Below the pieces are notes generated by a model. The model did no database searches and was not told where the DNA came from. It worked only from the letters and a program-made list of their open reading frames with translations. The translations under genes and the position numbers were made by a program. Source: Arctopsyche grandis (taxonomy: Eukaryota; Arthropoda; Insecta; Trichoptera; Hydropsychidae). Taken from it: a DNA stretch of 64,000 bases. Location of the stretch: NCBI RefSeq assembly GCF_051622035.1, contig NC_135359.1, forward strand, positions 19,119,501-19,183,500. The letters are read 5' to 3'. This document shows, piece by piece, positions 37,690-49,697 of the stretch (position 1 is its first letter; each line of letters begins with the position of its first letter).

Positions 37690-38420
37690 GACAACAAAAT
37701 TCCTTGGATTCGTAACCGTAATTCTTCAGATCTAGGGCTCACTGTCATTCGTGTCTTATACTGTTCATTGGTTCGCAGTGTGCTCGAGTCTGGCTCTATT
37801 ATGTATATGGTCTCCCTATCAAATTCGTTACTCTCTGATGTTGGAACGAGTCCAAAGGAAATTCCTCAGATTTTTTTTTATATCTAAAGAAATTTGGATT
37901 TTATCCATATCTGTTCCCTAGTACCTTTGTCTTGGGATCTTTGGGGTTCAACTCCTTGGCAAAGAGAAGAGATTTATTTCTTGGGACACGTTTCGTAAAA
38001 TTATTAAAAGGAGATATTCACAATTCCGCTACCCTGGAGAAGCTTAAATTTTTGGCCCCGGAAAATCATAGGGTTTTATGAAAGCATGATATCCTGTTGC
38101 TAATTAGGACTAAAACAAACGTGCTCATGAACTCCCCCCTCTCGAGAGCTGTTCGACTCCTCAACTTACTGGCACATTCCTTGGATCTCTTCAATGTTAG
38201 TTATGTTGAGTTGGTCGAACACATCCTACATAGCACGATATAATTATCTTTATTATTTATTTGTTTTTCACTATACATAATTATTACTTGCTTTTAATTT
38301 TTTATTATTTTTTTATTCTTGTTTTATGTTTACTTGCATTTGTATTAAACCACAGTGATGCTTTGGGGCTACCTGTCAAGTCTATTGTATTGATTTTTAA
38401 AATAAAATATTGCCAGTCAT
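37690..38420 (+). pseudogene. Decayed jockey-type LINE C-terminus and 3' tail
   Basis: Reading through shifts, the plus strand yields jockey-like fragments: SLMLERVQRKFLRF, then after a frame change KKFGFYPYLFPS, LGSLGFNSLAKRRDLFLG, and LLNLLAHSLDLFNVSYVELV near 38160-38220. Frameshifts and stops are frequent, so it is a fossil. A U-rich tail follows, ending AAAATAAAATA at 38400-38410. The motif GGGGCTACCTGTCAAG (38365) recurs in altered form at 44245. Confidence 0.7.
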
Positions 38421-40129
38421 ATTAACAATGGTTTGCGTAAATAATATGCATATAGAATTTAGGGACTAGGTGAATTTTAGACACCAAAATCTCATACTTA
38501 TAAGGTAAGGATCGATCTTCAATCATATGCAATGCCACGATTTGATTTCGAACCTGTCTGGAATATAATAGTTTGAGAACTTTGTTGGGTTTTGCGCTAA
38601 ACAACCCTTGCTTTAAATTGAGCTATCCTAATCTCAAAGTCCGTCACAATAGTCGAAATAGGTGAGCGAAAGAGCAAGACAAAGGGCAATTTGCGGTCTC
38701 GACAATGGCCATCGGTCAAATCCTGTGCAATTCAACAGGGTGAGAGGTGGGCAAAACTACGAGGGGGAGGTGAGCTCGATATACACATATCTATAGTCCA
38801 CTAGTCAGTTCCGGTTAAATTACGGGACGAATCTGCATAATGTTTGCATTTAACGAGGGCACTGAGATGAACGCCGAAACGCGCTTTGACGGACAGTGGC
38901 TTATCTCGGTGACTATTCGATTACTGTAATGTTATATATTCAGAAGGCTTCCTGCAAATTAACAGCGTTGATTGATGTTAAAATCGGTGAAAACAATATG
39001 ATAAAGTATAAAATGCAATAAGTGTTTTAAGCGTGTGTTTTCAAAAAACAACGCATAAAACGGCAGTGAAACGTTCAAGTTTAACGACATGTGCAATATG
39101 CAACGTGTACGGCCTGTCGAATTATCATACGCGTCGGGGACACTTTATGATCGGTGTAAATTCTAAACCGCTATAGTATATACATATATTGTTAAAGCGA
39201 TGGCGCCTGATGATTTCGATGGCAATGATTGTCTGGTAGGTTTCGATTATACGTCCGGAAATTTTAAATATTTTTTATTTAATAAACATTTAATACAATT
39301 GAACTTTTACATAATAATATATCTGTATATGATTTGATTTACTTTTTAATAAAATTTAAATATTAAATGAAAATAATTAATATGTATAAAATACATTTTA
39401 TAATATTATTTCATAAATTACACGTGTGTATCTACTATACATACAATGCGTAATAAACGACCGATGTTCATAGTTTTAGCCCTATGGTGTTTTACGACTG
39501 TGACAGCCGTTTGGTAGCAACATACGCCTCGTAAAAACGAATGTTTTTGACAAAATTAATACGCGTTTTATATGTGCCAAAAATCGTATAATTTTATAAA
39601 ATAAATTTAAAAAAAAATTTCTTCTAAATTGCAATCGGAGCAATTGTTATTTGTCGCTTATGTCGTTGAAATTGTCTAGACCATCACGATCTGCAATTTT
39701 TATGCGGAAAATTTAATGAAAAAATGATGATTCAACATCAATCATTTGATTCAATAAAAAATTGGTACAAAAATCAGTTTTAGTCATGTGAATACATCCA
39801 AAATACAATATAAAATCGGAAATCGTTCGATCGTGTAACACTTCATCATACATATTGAACTTTTTTTATAATTTTTACATTTTGCAAATAAAATATGTCT
39901 TCATAAGGGTAATGCGTATTCAGTTTCACATATTTTTTGTGGAATTTGAAAAGGAATTAAAATAAGCAATGCTTAATTCTTGTGTCCAAATTCAGTGTGG
40001 AAATTTTTCTTGTATCCAAATGATGTATCTATGTATGACTGTTGGATCCAAAATTTCTCGCTATATCATTTGTTACTCAGCTTTATATGTACATACATAC
40101 ATGAATATGTACATACATACATATGTACA
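38421..40129. other. Non-coding stretch
   Basis: GC-richer blocks at 38635-38900 and 39450-39560 in otherwise AT-rich DNA. No gene, RNA or assignable mobile element. Confidence 0.45.
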
Positions 40130-40415
40130 TGTATGTTACTTTAAGCTGTCAAAACGCAAGTACGACAAAAAGTATTTAAAAGGGAAATCCTATGAAAAAT
40201 TCCCCTTTTCACTAATATTAAAAATATTTGAACCCCGGGTAAGTACACATACATATGTATTGTACATAGAGAATGAAACAAACAGTTAAGAATACTTAAA
40301 ATAATAGTTTAAGTATTAATTTGTCGATTTGTTCTTTTGTGTACACTTTAACTGGTCAGATTGTTTCGTGTATGATCAAACTAGTATGTTTATGAATGAT
40401 CGTGTATATTTATAT
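40130..40415. mobile_element. TA-flanked MITE, GTTC-hairpin family, partial copy D
   Basis: Shares GCTGTCAAAACGCAAGTA, AGAGAATGAAACAAACAG and the terminal GTTTATGAATGATCGTGTA with the other copies. Its left terminal repeat is missing and a microsatellite replaces it, so only part of the element remains. Confidence 0.5.
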
Positions 40416-42107
40416 TGCCTCAATGCAGAATTATTTCATTTAATTAAAATCTTAAGGATTCAAGATCCAAATACATACTACAAGTAGTTCAAAAGACAAC
40501 TAAATCAATTTAGTTTGGTGTCTATAGATTGTATGTAATTGTAATGTACATACAGTAATATTATATGTGCATACATATGAAGTACTATATGTATATTATT
40601 GTAAAATGTGTCGAAATATTAAATAGAATAGAATTTTACATAAATATGTAGATACATGTGTATGTATGTGGTAAAATTAAGTCCGCTAAAAAAATTCATC
40701 TCGCACTCGATGATGCATTGCCGATGAAAATTTCGCAGGAGTCTAGTCGAAGGGTTCAAAATCGCAAATTGTCTCTTGATTGCTTTCAACCATTAAAACG
40801 AGCAAATGTGCCCCATGGGGGTGGCGTTGATCATCCATCGGTGATACCATCATGTTTAGCGGCTTCTCCCAATTACTTTTTAATCAAATCCGCGTTCGTC
40901 AACCATAAAACACACACCTCGTCCTGTGCACTTTTATACCTATAGCAATATCCCCAAGCTTGTCATAAACCGATCGCATATCCATATACCCAAATTTATA
41001 GCATGAATGTGTAATTTCAAAAAAAAAACAATAAAACTATAGACGAACAATTAAACTTTTCATTCAAAATAACTGACAGATGTTAAAGACTATACATATT
41101 ATATTTTCGTATGTTATTTTATATGTAGGTACATATGTTTCCTCCAAATTCCAATTCTATCATAGTTACTGTTTTTAAGTTCATCATCAATTTCTGTACA
41201 AGCCCTACATACATACATACATACATATGTATGTATGTTACATAGATTCGATTGTTAACCAATTGCATTGCATTGAAACATTATGAACGGAGTTTTTTAT
41301 GACTTTTTCACTAAACTTTTACGATGATCGAAATATGTTTGGCGTAAAACGAACGTTCGACATGTAAATTTGATTAAATGTCAGGGGATTGATGAGTAAC
41401 GATCATCGCCAACGGGCATTGGTCATCCAGAAATTATTATCGATGCGACCGCAATCAAATTATTTTGCGAGGGGAATTTTACTGACGTGCAGATAAATGC
41501 ATATATGTACCATCAACAATAACTGAATTTAGGGACACCGAGCTCATGAAACGCAACTCTGCCGGACAAAGCTATGATTACTAGTATGTATGTACATATG
41601 TATTTACATATGTACTACTTTTGAAACTATTAGATATTCTTACTTGGTAAACACACACATATGAAAACAGTGGATTTTCCAACATTAGATATTATTAATG
41701 TACGTATAGAATTTTCTTAGGAATCGAATTCTTCATTAAGGTATCAACTTGGTGTCATAAATCTGCGGACTGAGGACAGCGGAAATAATTCCAGCATCAT
41801 TTATTTACGTTTATTGCTTTCTCGGTGATCATATCGTGTTGCGTTCAAAGGGTCCCATTATTTTTATGACCCCTCGTTGCATTAATTATTCGCACTACTG
41901 AAACGAATCGCTTCAAGGAAGTTTTATATAGGTATATAATATACGTACATAAACTACAAACATCTATTCAAAAAGTGTATAAATTTATATCATCATCACC
42001 ATCATACCCGTTATTTATCGAGATTCAATTCATCCACGTATAATCACCATAGTTCTCAACTAATCTGGTTAAACTCATCGCCATCAGTCTTTAACTTTTA
42101 TCTTACT
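40416..42107. other. Non-coding stretch
   Basis: Contains ACAT/ATGT palindromic microsatellites at 41210-41240 and 41584-41615 and a GC-richer block at 40660-40960. No coding features convincingly present. Confidence 0.45.
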
Positions 42108-42468
42108 ACTAGCTGAACCCCGGCATGCGTTGCAATGCCATAATAACGCATGCAATTCCCGTTCCCGTTCCCGGTCACGTTCTCTTTCCCGTTCCCGGTC
42201 CTGTTCTCGTTCCCGTTCCCGTTCCCGTTCTCGTTCCCGTTCCCATTTTTCGGAAAAACGCAGGTAGCGAACACATTTGAAATTATTGCGTTGCAATGAC
42301 ACTCATTCCCATTTTTCCCGTTTCCGTTACCGTTTTTTTTTTCACAGTAATCTTCCCGGAAATGCACACAACAAATCCTGAAAGCTTCATCGTAATCGGT
42401 TCAGTGGTTTAGCAGCCTATTCGAGACACACACACAGACATTCATTTTTATATATATATATACATAGA
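42108..42468. repeat. Dispersed repeat with an internal CCCGTT hexamer array
   Basis: Starts ACTAGCTGAACCCCGGCATG and ends AATCGGTTCAGTGGTTTAGC, then CCTATTCGAGACACACA and a TA run. Start and end phrases are ones I remember from dispersed repeats in many insect genomes, of uncertain class. Inside, 42158-42248 is a run of CCCGTT with variants CTCGTT and CCGGTC. Confidence 0.6.
42158..42248. repeat. (CCCGTT)n minisatellite
   Basis: About 15 hexamers of CCCGTT and single-base variants. Reading it as RE/GN dipeptide repeats on the minus strand is a by-product of the array, not a gene. Confidence 0.85.
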
Positions 42469-42616
42469 TGTACGACCGTTGTATCAAGCTGAATAAAAAT
42501 TTTTTTTACAATAGAATTTCTCGGCAGATCCAAATCCCACTCCCAAGTTTATTCGAATTTCTGGCACATAAATATAAATATAAGTCTTCACTCTCCTTGC
42601 AACGTCCACCGCATTA

Positions 42617-42837
42617 AGGTCTGTTCATACCTATCCAGCACGAACCGGCAGCAGCAGGTATCCTGCAAGTACGGACAGTATTCTTTAGTAAATTATATAT
42701 GGACGCGTATGAATGCGTGAATGCGCATGTGCGAATGGAGTATGAATGCGTCCACATAGAACGTACTAAAGAATACTGTCCGTACTTACAGGATACCTGC
42801 AGGATACGGGTCGTGCTGGATATGTATGAACAGACCC
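42617..42837. mobile_element. Harbinger-type fold-back MITE, 221 bp
   Basis: TTA at 42614-42616 and 42838-42840 flanks an almost fully palindromic 221-bp element. Arms begin AGGTCTGTTCATACCTATCC and the right arm is the inverse (GGATATGTATGAACAGACC). Inner arms also pair (CAGTATTCTTTAGTA with TACTAAAGAATACTG). The ends match the Harbinger element at 56397, so that family probably supplied the transposase. Confidence 0.8.
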
Positions 42838-42840
42838 TTA

Positions 42841-43255
42841 AGGTTCGTTTATATTTACCAGTAAAGCTCAATCCGGCAACTGCACGTAAACAGCAGTACG
42901 AAAAACAGTATTTAGTACATTCTATATGCACTCATTCAAATGTTCCGTAATGTGCCATTGACGTATCAAAGCAGCAGTAGCTGACACGATCTATTCGATA
43001 TAACATGTCACCGAATCGTATCAAGTAGAACCGATTTTATTTGGCCACTGAAAATATTCACGCATGACGTGACATCATAGTGGCGAGAGCACCCGTACTA
43101 ACGAAAGAGCTGTCTGTAATGTGTATGTATGCCGATTTTGCCTTGCATTCGCACAAAACAAGTATGAACGTGCCAAAAACGAATAGAAGTATTCTTTTTC
43201 GTGCAGTGTTGTGACACACTGTTGACGTGCAATTCTGTATAATATAAACGGAATT
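42841..43255. mobile_element. Harbinger-like MITE, 415 bp, abutting the previous one
   Basis: Starts AGGTTCGTTTATATTTACC right after the shared TTA (42838-42840) and ends near AATATAAACGGAATT before TTA 43256-43258. It is a full-length relative of the copies at 25302-25702 and about 19560-19993, sharing CGTGCCAAAAACGAA, GTTCCGTAA and GCACGTAAACAG. No coding capacity. Confidence 0.65.
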
Positions 43256-43507
43256 TTATTCAGGCTACTCACTCAGTCATGCTTTTTTGTTATCACTTCT
43301 CGTTCGCTCTTCCAATGTGCTTTTAATTTATTAACTCTCTTATTAGAACTTTCTACATATGAACTGTTATATTTAAAAGTCCATTTTTCTGCAATTCGAG
43401 AAATATTTCGTAAAACATTAAATATAATGTTTTGCGTTTAACAATATTTAAAAATAATGGTGGTCCGTAATATGTTTATTCTGCTATCCCGAGATTTTGG
43501 ATATATC

Positions 43508-43637
43508 TAAATAATTTATTTATTTAAAGTTTGGACCATTGTAGCATTACAGGAATTTCTAATGCCCCACAATGGTCAAAAATATAACAGAAAAGAAAAT
43601 AAACAAAATAATAACTAAAGAAATTAGACATAACAAA
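43508..43637 (-). mobile_element. LINE 3' end with stem-loop, split by a SINE (distal half)
   Basis: Minus strand GACCATTGTGGGGCATTAG, loop, CTACAATGGTCCAAAC and a TTAAATAAATAA tail. Upstream GTTATGTCTAATTTC matches 26985 in the intact copy, and the following part continues only after the SINE at 44331. Confidence 0.65.
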
Positions 43638-44330
43638 AACAAAACCAGCAGTGTCGTCTCGTGGTAAGTGTTGTATTCTATCGTGCTATAGGTTACGAGT
43701 TCGCTTCCCGCTGGAGTCTCATTGCTGGCCAGACCTTGGTTTGACAAGGTCGGTCGTTTCATATCAGAATTTGTCAATTTTTCTGATTTTTTATTTTATT
43801 TTTTTATTTTTTGAAAAATCAACAGACAACAGGATGTAGATACAATGTATAAAAAACAAATAGAAAATATATAATACATGTAACATCCGATTATAAAAAA
43901 AATGAAAAAGAAAAGAATAAAGGCTATAACATGACAAAATAGAACATTGCATAATTAAACTATAGTATTAAAATATTGGAAAATATTTGAAACGATTCAT
44001 GTGAAATTGGCATTATTATCCAATTTTCTGTTGCGAAAAACCTAGAGTTAATATTATTATCTCTTAGGTTTCGCCAGATTTTCTCCATAGATGTCTCTAT
44101 GGATGATTATTGAGTATTGTTACATGAATAAGTTATTCATTGTTATTTATCGTACGATGTTTGTAATATCTGACCATAGATGTCAGATATTGTTCAGATT
44201 TACATGTATTAATCAATATGTGAACCAGGAAGGCGCATTTGGGGTTTACCTGTTAAGCCTTACTGGTATATGTTTGTATATATGTACGTATAAAAATATG
44301 TATGTATGTAAAAATAAATGAATAAAAAAC
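43638..44330 (+). mobile_element. tRNA-derived SINE inserted in a LINE tail
   Basis: Head CAGCAGTGTCGTCTCGTGGT, then an A-box-like GTCTCGTGGTAAG and B-box-like GAGTTCGCTTCCC, then the shared body (GGCCAGACCTTGG, TTTGTCAATTTTTCTGATT) and a tail ending AAATAAATGAATAAAA. The sequences on both sides are two halves of one LINE 3' end, so the insertion borders can be placed to within a few bases. Confidence 0.7.
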
Positions 44331-44460
44331 ATATACACGAACAACTAATAATAATAATTACAAATTATAAAAAAACAACAAAGAAGGGAATGTCTTATAA
44401 AATAAAAGAGAGAAACAAAAATAAATATAAACATAATAGAAGTGATAATAGTTAAATTAA
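44331..44460 (-). mobile_element. LINE 3' UTR, proximal half of the SINE-split copy
   Basis: Minus strand TATAAGACATTCCCTTCTTT and TTATAATTTGTAATTATTAT match 26900-26950 of the intact tail. Joining it to 43508-43637 restores the order seen in the 26.8-kb copy. Confidence 0.65.
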
Positions 44461-45133
44461 GTCAAACAGAAATAATGTTTTTGGAAATGAAAATCGGACT
44501 TCCACCTCTTCAAATATAACGGCTCATATGAACATACATACGATAAAAATAAAAAATATATATTATATACATATGGATATACTGGAAATAATTTTTGTAT
44601 AAAAATTTTCCGGCAACAGATGCGCCTCGCGGAAAAACGATGGTTGCAATAAAAGCTAGAGCAAAGCTTTACGGCGCCCAACATCCCCGACAAAATGTGA
44701 CGTCGGGCTGTATTTATGGTCGTTTTGGTGACCAGCGTCGACACCGGATCCCTCCGAAACGTTATTACTGATAGGACTCACACTATTGACTGTGTAGGGG
44801 TTGCAGAAGGGTGTACATGCCAGCCACCCATTGGGTGGACGTCATTGATGAACTCCCCAAATAGAATTGAGAAATGTCTCGTATCAACCGAAAGCCTGAC
44901 AAATTTTCTTCAATATTAAGTAAATATAATCCACGTTAATCATAAATCAATAAAAATAAATCGGCACCTCCAAATAAAGCTATAAAAATGAGGAAAACGT
45001 GTCTAATACTACGATATAAACATTATTCTATAGCTTTTAATCGATCAATTTAATGGTTGCTGGTGTTTCTTAGATTTTTTATTTATAAAAGTATTACAGT
45101 ATTAAAACACCTATAGCTTTTACGTACTTCTAA
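44461..45133. other. Non-coding stretch with a GC island
   Basis: 44610-44860 is GC-richer (CCCAACATCCCCGACAAAAT, GCGTCGACACCGGATCCCTC) and non-repetitive. Short opposed frames here lack motifs. Confidence 0.45.
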
Positions 45134-45136
45134 TAA

Positions 45137-45673
45137 CACTGAGCAACAAAAAAAAAATACCAGAGCGGAGACTAAGCAATCTTTACTAAGTTTGACCCAG
45201 TGAATTCATATATGATAATGATTTTTGTTGGTTAGTGATCGTTTACGAGATATGAGCGTTTAAAAAACTGCGCTATTGTTACAGTTTTTTGGCTTTTGCG
45301 GTCTTTAACTCAAAAAATAGTATTGTTGTGCTCAAAGTGAGTATTGTAATCAATATTGAGATGTTTTTTCTATTGATTGTAATTTTTTATTGTTTTAAAA
45401 TACTTATAATTAATTGTCTAGCAAATTTTAAAAGTCAAAAATATATTTTTTTACGGATTTTTTCTCTGCGTTGTGTTGCGTTTATTTGGCCAGTTTTTTA
45501 TTTCAAAACATTCATATGAATTGATTTTCTATCTCAATATATATTTTTTATCTAAACGTACTAACTCGAGCGGTAATTTTTAGCGGATATTCGAATTCAG
45601 TGGGTTAAACTTAGTAAATATTGGTTAGTCTCCGCTCTGGTAACTCAAAAACGTGGTTTTTTGTTGCTCAGTG
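45137..45673. mobile_element. MITE with about 75-bp terminal inverted repeats and TAA flanks
   Basis: TAA at 45134-45136 and 45674-45676 borders CACTGAGCAACAAAAAA at both ends in inverse orientation. The repeats continue through ACCAGAGCGGAGACTAA and TTTACTAAGTTTGACCC (right: TTAGTCTCCGCTCTGGTAA). The interior is T-rich without a transposase. The 3-bp TAA duplication would fit Harbinger, but the ends differ from the other Harbinger elements here. Confidence 0.75.
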
Positions 45674-45676
45674 TAA

Positions 45677-47276
45677 CTAATATATTGGTATACGTATTTG
45701 AAATAAGCTTTTCAGTGAATTTTAGCCAAATAGACTAATCTTACATAATAAGTTGGTGGCCTACTATATTATTTATTTATTTATACAGGTAAAAACCCAT
45801 TTAAGTAAATTACACAATAAAAAAAAGTAAAAACCCATTTAAGTAAATTACACAGAAAAGTTATGTTAGTACAAGTGATTTTTTTATCAGAAGCCATAAG
45901 TTTAAGACTTTCATTTTTATATGTAAATAAGTGCATATTCAGATAACGAACCACATATACGTATGTATATAATAATATAATGGAATATTTTGCCATTTGA
46001 TAACCCTACGTACGAAATATGTTTTTGTGAAAAGGTTCAAATGAGCCGGCAATATTACGCACTAGGTCGTTGAACACAAAACCACACTCAGCTTCCCCTA
46101 AATATGTGATGAATATTCAGCCCGAGCGCAAAAAAAAATCATTTAAATTGGCGCGAAAGACGTATAAATAAACGGGCACATTTTTTGGATCGGTTTGCAT
46201 ACATTTTCCGCCTGCACAATGAGCGTACGGAAAATTGTCTATTCATACGGATATAATGGAAACCATTGTCGGATTTTCAGCGAGAAGAAAGGAACACTTA
46301 CCAGAAGGACTCTTCGGAATAATTTCCAAGAATTTGTTATGAGATTGCGGACGATCCATTTCATTTTTTCCCCGGACAAAAAATTGAATACCGCGTATAT
46401 ATCTATTTTCATTTTTTTCTTCGACGAACGACGGAGACACTCTTGCATCTTTTTCTTATACGAGGATGTATAAATATGTATACATATATTTAGTTCTTTT
46501 GAATTGTACGCTCAAGGGATATAATGATAATGTTTCCTGCACAAGATTTTCCCCAAGTCTTACTTTGAAACGTACACTCAACGCAAGGGAAATCTTTAAA
46601 ATTTTGTATTGTTATTTCATTATGATCTCTATGAAAATTTTTATTTATGCTTTAGTTACTATGTCACGATTTCCCAGATAATGATTTCCAAAATATGTAA
46701 AAGTGATAATTTAAGACATAGATTTTATCATTTTAAAAAGTAAATCACAATTTTATAGTAATACTTTTAAAAACCACTGTAGTTAAAACCATAGTAACAA
46801 ACCTGTGAAGAGTCTCGGTGATTAGTGATTACGACAATGTCTATTTACACCTAACAAAAGTTATAAGGCTTGAAATGTCAACGAAGGAGCTTGTGATTAA
46901 AAAACTGGATTAAATATTAACATTTCACCTGATTTATTTTAATAATTATAAAGTTGTACCGAACATTTAATTTTTATGGACATATTAACTTTGCGCTTTT
47001 AGTAAGTTTTTGTGATTACTATTCATTGATACAATTTCAATGTAGATTTAAATAATTTTATGTCTGTATCTAAATTTCAATTTCTATCTAAATTTATATC
47101 GCACAGCTTTACTCAGGTGTGCTCAATTAGGATACAAAAGTATGCTGAGACGTCATACATATGTTCATATATACATTTTATAATTGATCTCACTCAATAA
47201 AAAGCTTTCATTCAATAGATATTTTGAGGTAGGTAGATGAGATGATATTATTTATTATTTATTTATTATTAATGAT
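45677..47276. other. Non-coding stretch
   Basis: Small direct duplication of GTAAAAACCCATTTAAGTAA at 45787 and 45827. A GC-richer part at 46020-46460 has opposed open frames without family features. Otherwise AT-rich. Confidence 0.45.
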
Positions 47277-47284
47277 CATATATG

Positions 47285-48123
47285 CAGGGATGTAGTAATA
47301 AAAAAAGAAGTGCCGGAACGCTGAATTCATTGATTTTAACCCCCACACGAATTATTTTCGTTGATTTTTTTATATCGGCTAATAATCATTTTTTTTTAAT
47401 GTTTGTGTCTACGTGTATTTGTAACTAGTCTAAATATTTTAGACACTAAAAAAAATAAGGATATTTTTACATTTCATTTTTGTGTTTTTTTTTTGCAAAA
47501 TTTTAAAATTATAATATTCCAATTGATATTCAATTCAATGTTTTATCTAAGATAAGGTAAAAAGGCGCAATAAGGTAAAAAATAATTTTTTTTTCCAAAC
47601 ATCTTGGTCAATCAAACTGCATCCCCAAAAAATTATCAATTTACTTACTTTCTACCTGATTTTTTTAATTCTTTTATATATATTTTTTGTCTTATTTGTT
47701 CATTTTTTTAATATTTGTACAAAAAACGATTACATAAATAATAGATATTATCATTTTTGAAATTTATATATAATCTTGACTATATTATCATATTAAATAT
47801 TAGCTTGATTGGTAAGAAATACTTTTTTAAAATAAACGTTAGCCTCACATAGAAATCGAACCGATTAAAATAGCCACAACCGATTATCAAAGACAAAAAA
47901 TGTAAAAAATAAATGAACTTTTACTACATTAAATAAAAAATCTATTTATAATCTATCAATAGGGGCCGAATTTTTTGTCTGTTTGTAAATTTCGAAATAA
48001 AAGCACGATTTTGTTTAAAATTCAGTATTTGAGGCCAAAATTTGGAATTGAGAAAAGTAACGGAGCGCGTTCCGGCTTATAAAAAAAGTGCTGGAATGTC
48101 GCTCCGACCCCACCACACCACTG
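47285..48123. mobile_element. Non-autonomous hAT-like element
   Basis: Ends CAGGGATGTAGTAA and its imperfect inverted partner, which reads CAGTGGTGTGGTGG on the other strand, are flanked by CATATATG (47277-47284) and CATAGATG (48124-48131), an 8-bp duplication with one mismatch. Subterminal GTGCCGGAACGC recurs inverted near 48060-48080 (GCGTTCCGGC). The interior is AT-rich and non-coding. Superfamily is inferred from duplication length and termini. Confidence 0.65.
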
Positions 48124-48719
48124 CATAGATGGGTAGTAAATGGTTTCTTACTTTGGGTAACCATCTGACGAAATTTAATCCAATCAAAACCAGAACTAAT
48201 TTATTTAACTAATTGGTAGATGCTACTATCTATCCTGACAAATTGATAAACAATACTAGACAAATATAATAAAAATAGAAACTTTGTCGGGTGGACTCCC
48301 TATAAGCTATAAAGCATATTATTTATGAAGTAAAATAGGGATATAGCCTTCTTTATTATTGCATGGTTTTTATTTATTTATTTAGAAAATTTACAGTTTA
48401 TTAAGTTACATAGATTGATAGTAAAAAAACATAATTATGTTAAGTAAACCATTAATAATTTTCACATATAGGTAAAAAAAGAAAAGCTCGAACATTTAAA
48501 ATAAGAAACAAAAATGATAATAGAGTAAGATAGTTAGAGAAAACAAAAAGAAAAAAAATAGAAATAACAGTATAATAAAAATATCAAAATAATAAGAATA
48601 ATAATATGATAAAAATTATGAAATAATAAAAATAATATAATATATAACAAAAAACAAAAAGACAAAATAAATACATCAAAATAAAAATTCATAATCACAA
48701 TCGCAAATTTTCAATAAAA

Positions 48720-49661
48720 TTAATCATCGAAAAACAAATTTGCAATAATCACTCTAGCTTGTATAGCATTAATATTAAATAAGTCAAACATAGAAATTGT
48801 TAAAATTAGTGTGTTGACGGTGGAGCTTGCACGCCAGATGAATGAGCTTCTTCCATAATTAGAAAAAGTATAAGGTATGTAAAGGAGCTCATTACATCTA
48901 GTCATTCTATTTGGCACACGCAATGATAGTCTGCTTAATAATTGAGGACAGTCGATCGAGCCGTTAAGGATGTTCAAAATTGTTGAGATGTCAGCTATCT
49001 CCCTTCTTTTGACAAGTGGAAGTAGATGCTGACACCTACAAGCATCTTCATAGGAAGTATAGGATAATCCAAAACGGCTACTGATGTACCTCAAGAATCT
49101 CTTCTGAATGCGCTCCAATCTGTCTCTTGCACCAGAGTACTCTGGGTTCCAAACTTGGGATGCAAACTCAACAATACTTCTTACGTATGCACAATATAGT
49201 ATTTTGTATGATTTAATAGAAGTAAAGCATTTGAAGGACCGGATGACGAACCCGAGGGCCTTCGACGCTCGAGCTACAACATTGTCAATATGTTTACTAA
49301 AGGATAGATCAGAGTTTAAAAAGACTCCCAAATCCCTAATTTCCGATACCCTTGTGAGTCTATGTCCGTTGATTGAATGAGGAAAGTCAACTGGACATAG
49401 TTTTCTGGTGAAGGTTATGCAGGAGCATTTTGCTACATTAATTTCCAACTTATTTATGCTGCAATAAGCCTCTAGCCTGAACAAATCATCTTGTAGGGCC
49501 AAAGCATCATTTCGGTTGTCTATTCTCTTGAAAATCTTCATATCATCAGCAAATAATAGTACACTTGAATTCTGAAAACATTTTTCAATATCGAAAATGA
49601 AGATATTGAATAATAGAGGTCCCAAGAGGGAGCCTTGCGGAACACCAGAAGGAATATTCAT
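48720..49661 (-). pseudogene. LINE reverse transcriptase, C-terminal part with the FADD active site
   Basis: Same frame as the upstream piece and 12 codons after its stop. It carries PSGVPQGSLLGPLLF, the active-site VLLFADDMKIF, the DLGVFLNSDLSFSKHI block, the thumb-like region and the jockey-group C-terminus ending IIANLFFDD. An ATG occurs at its start, but that is probably a normal internal methionine. Confidence 0.85.
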
Positions 49662-49697
49662 CCATCTCGATATAAATCCATTTAATAAGACAGCCTG

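Noticed and set aside
42084..42367. Arg/Glu and Gly/Asn repeat proteins
   Set aside because: They are translations of the CCCGTT hexamer array in a dispersed repeat.
46239..46473. Opposed frames as a basic protein gene
   Set aside because: Three overlapping frames on both strands with no motif; probably non-coding.
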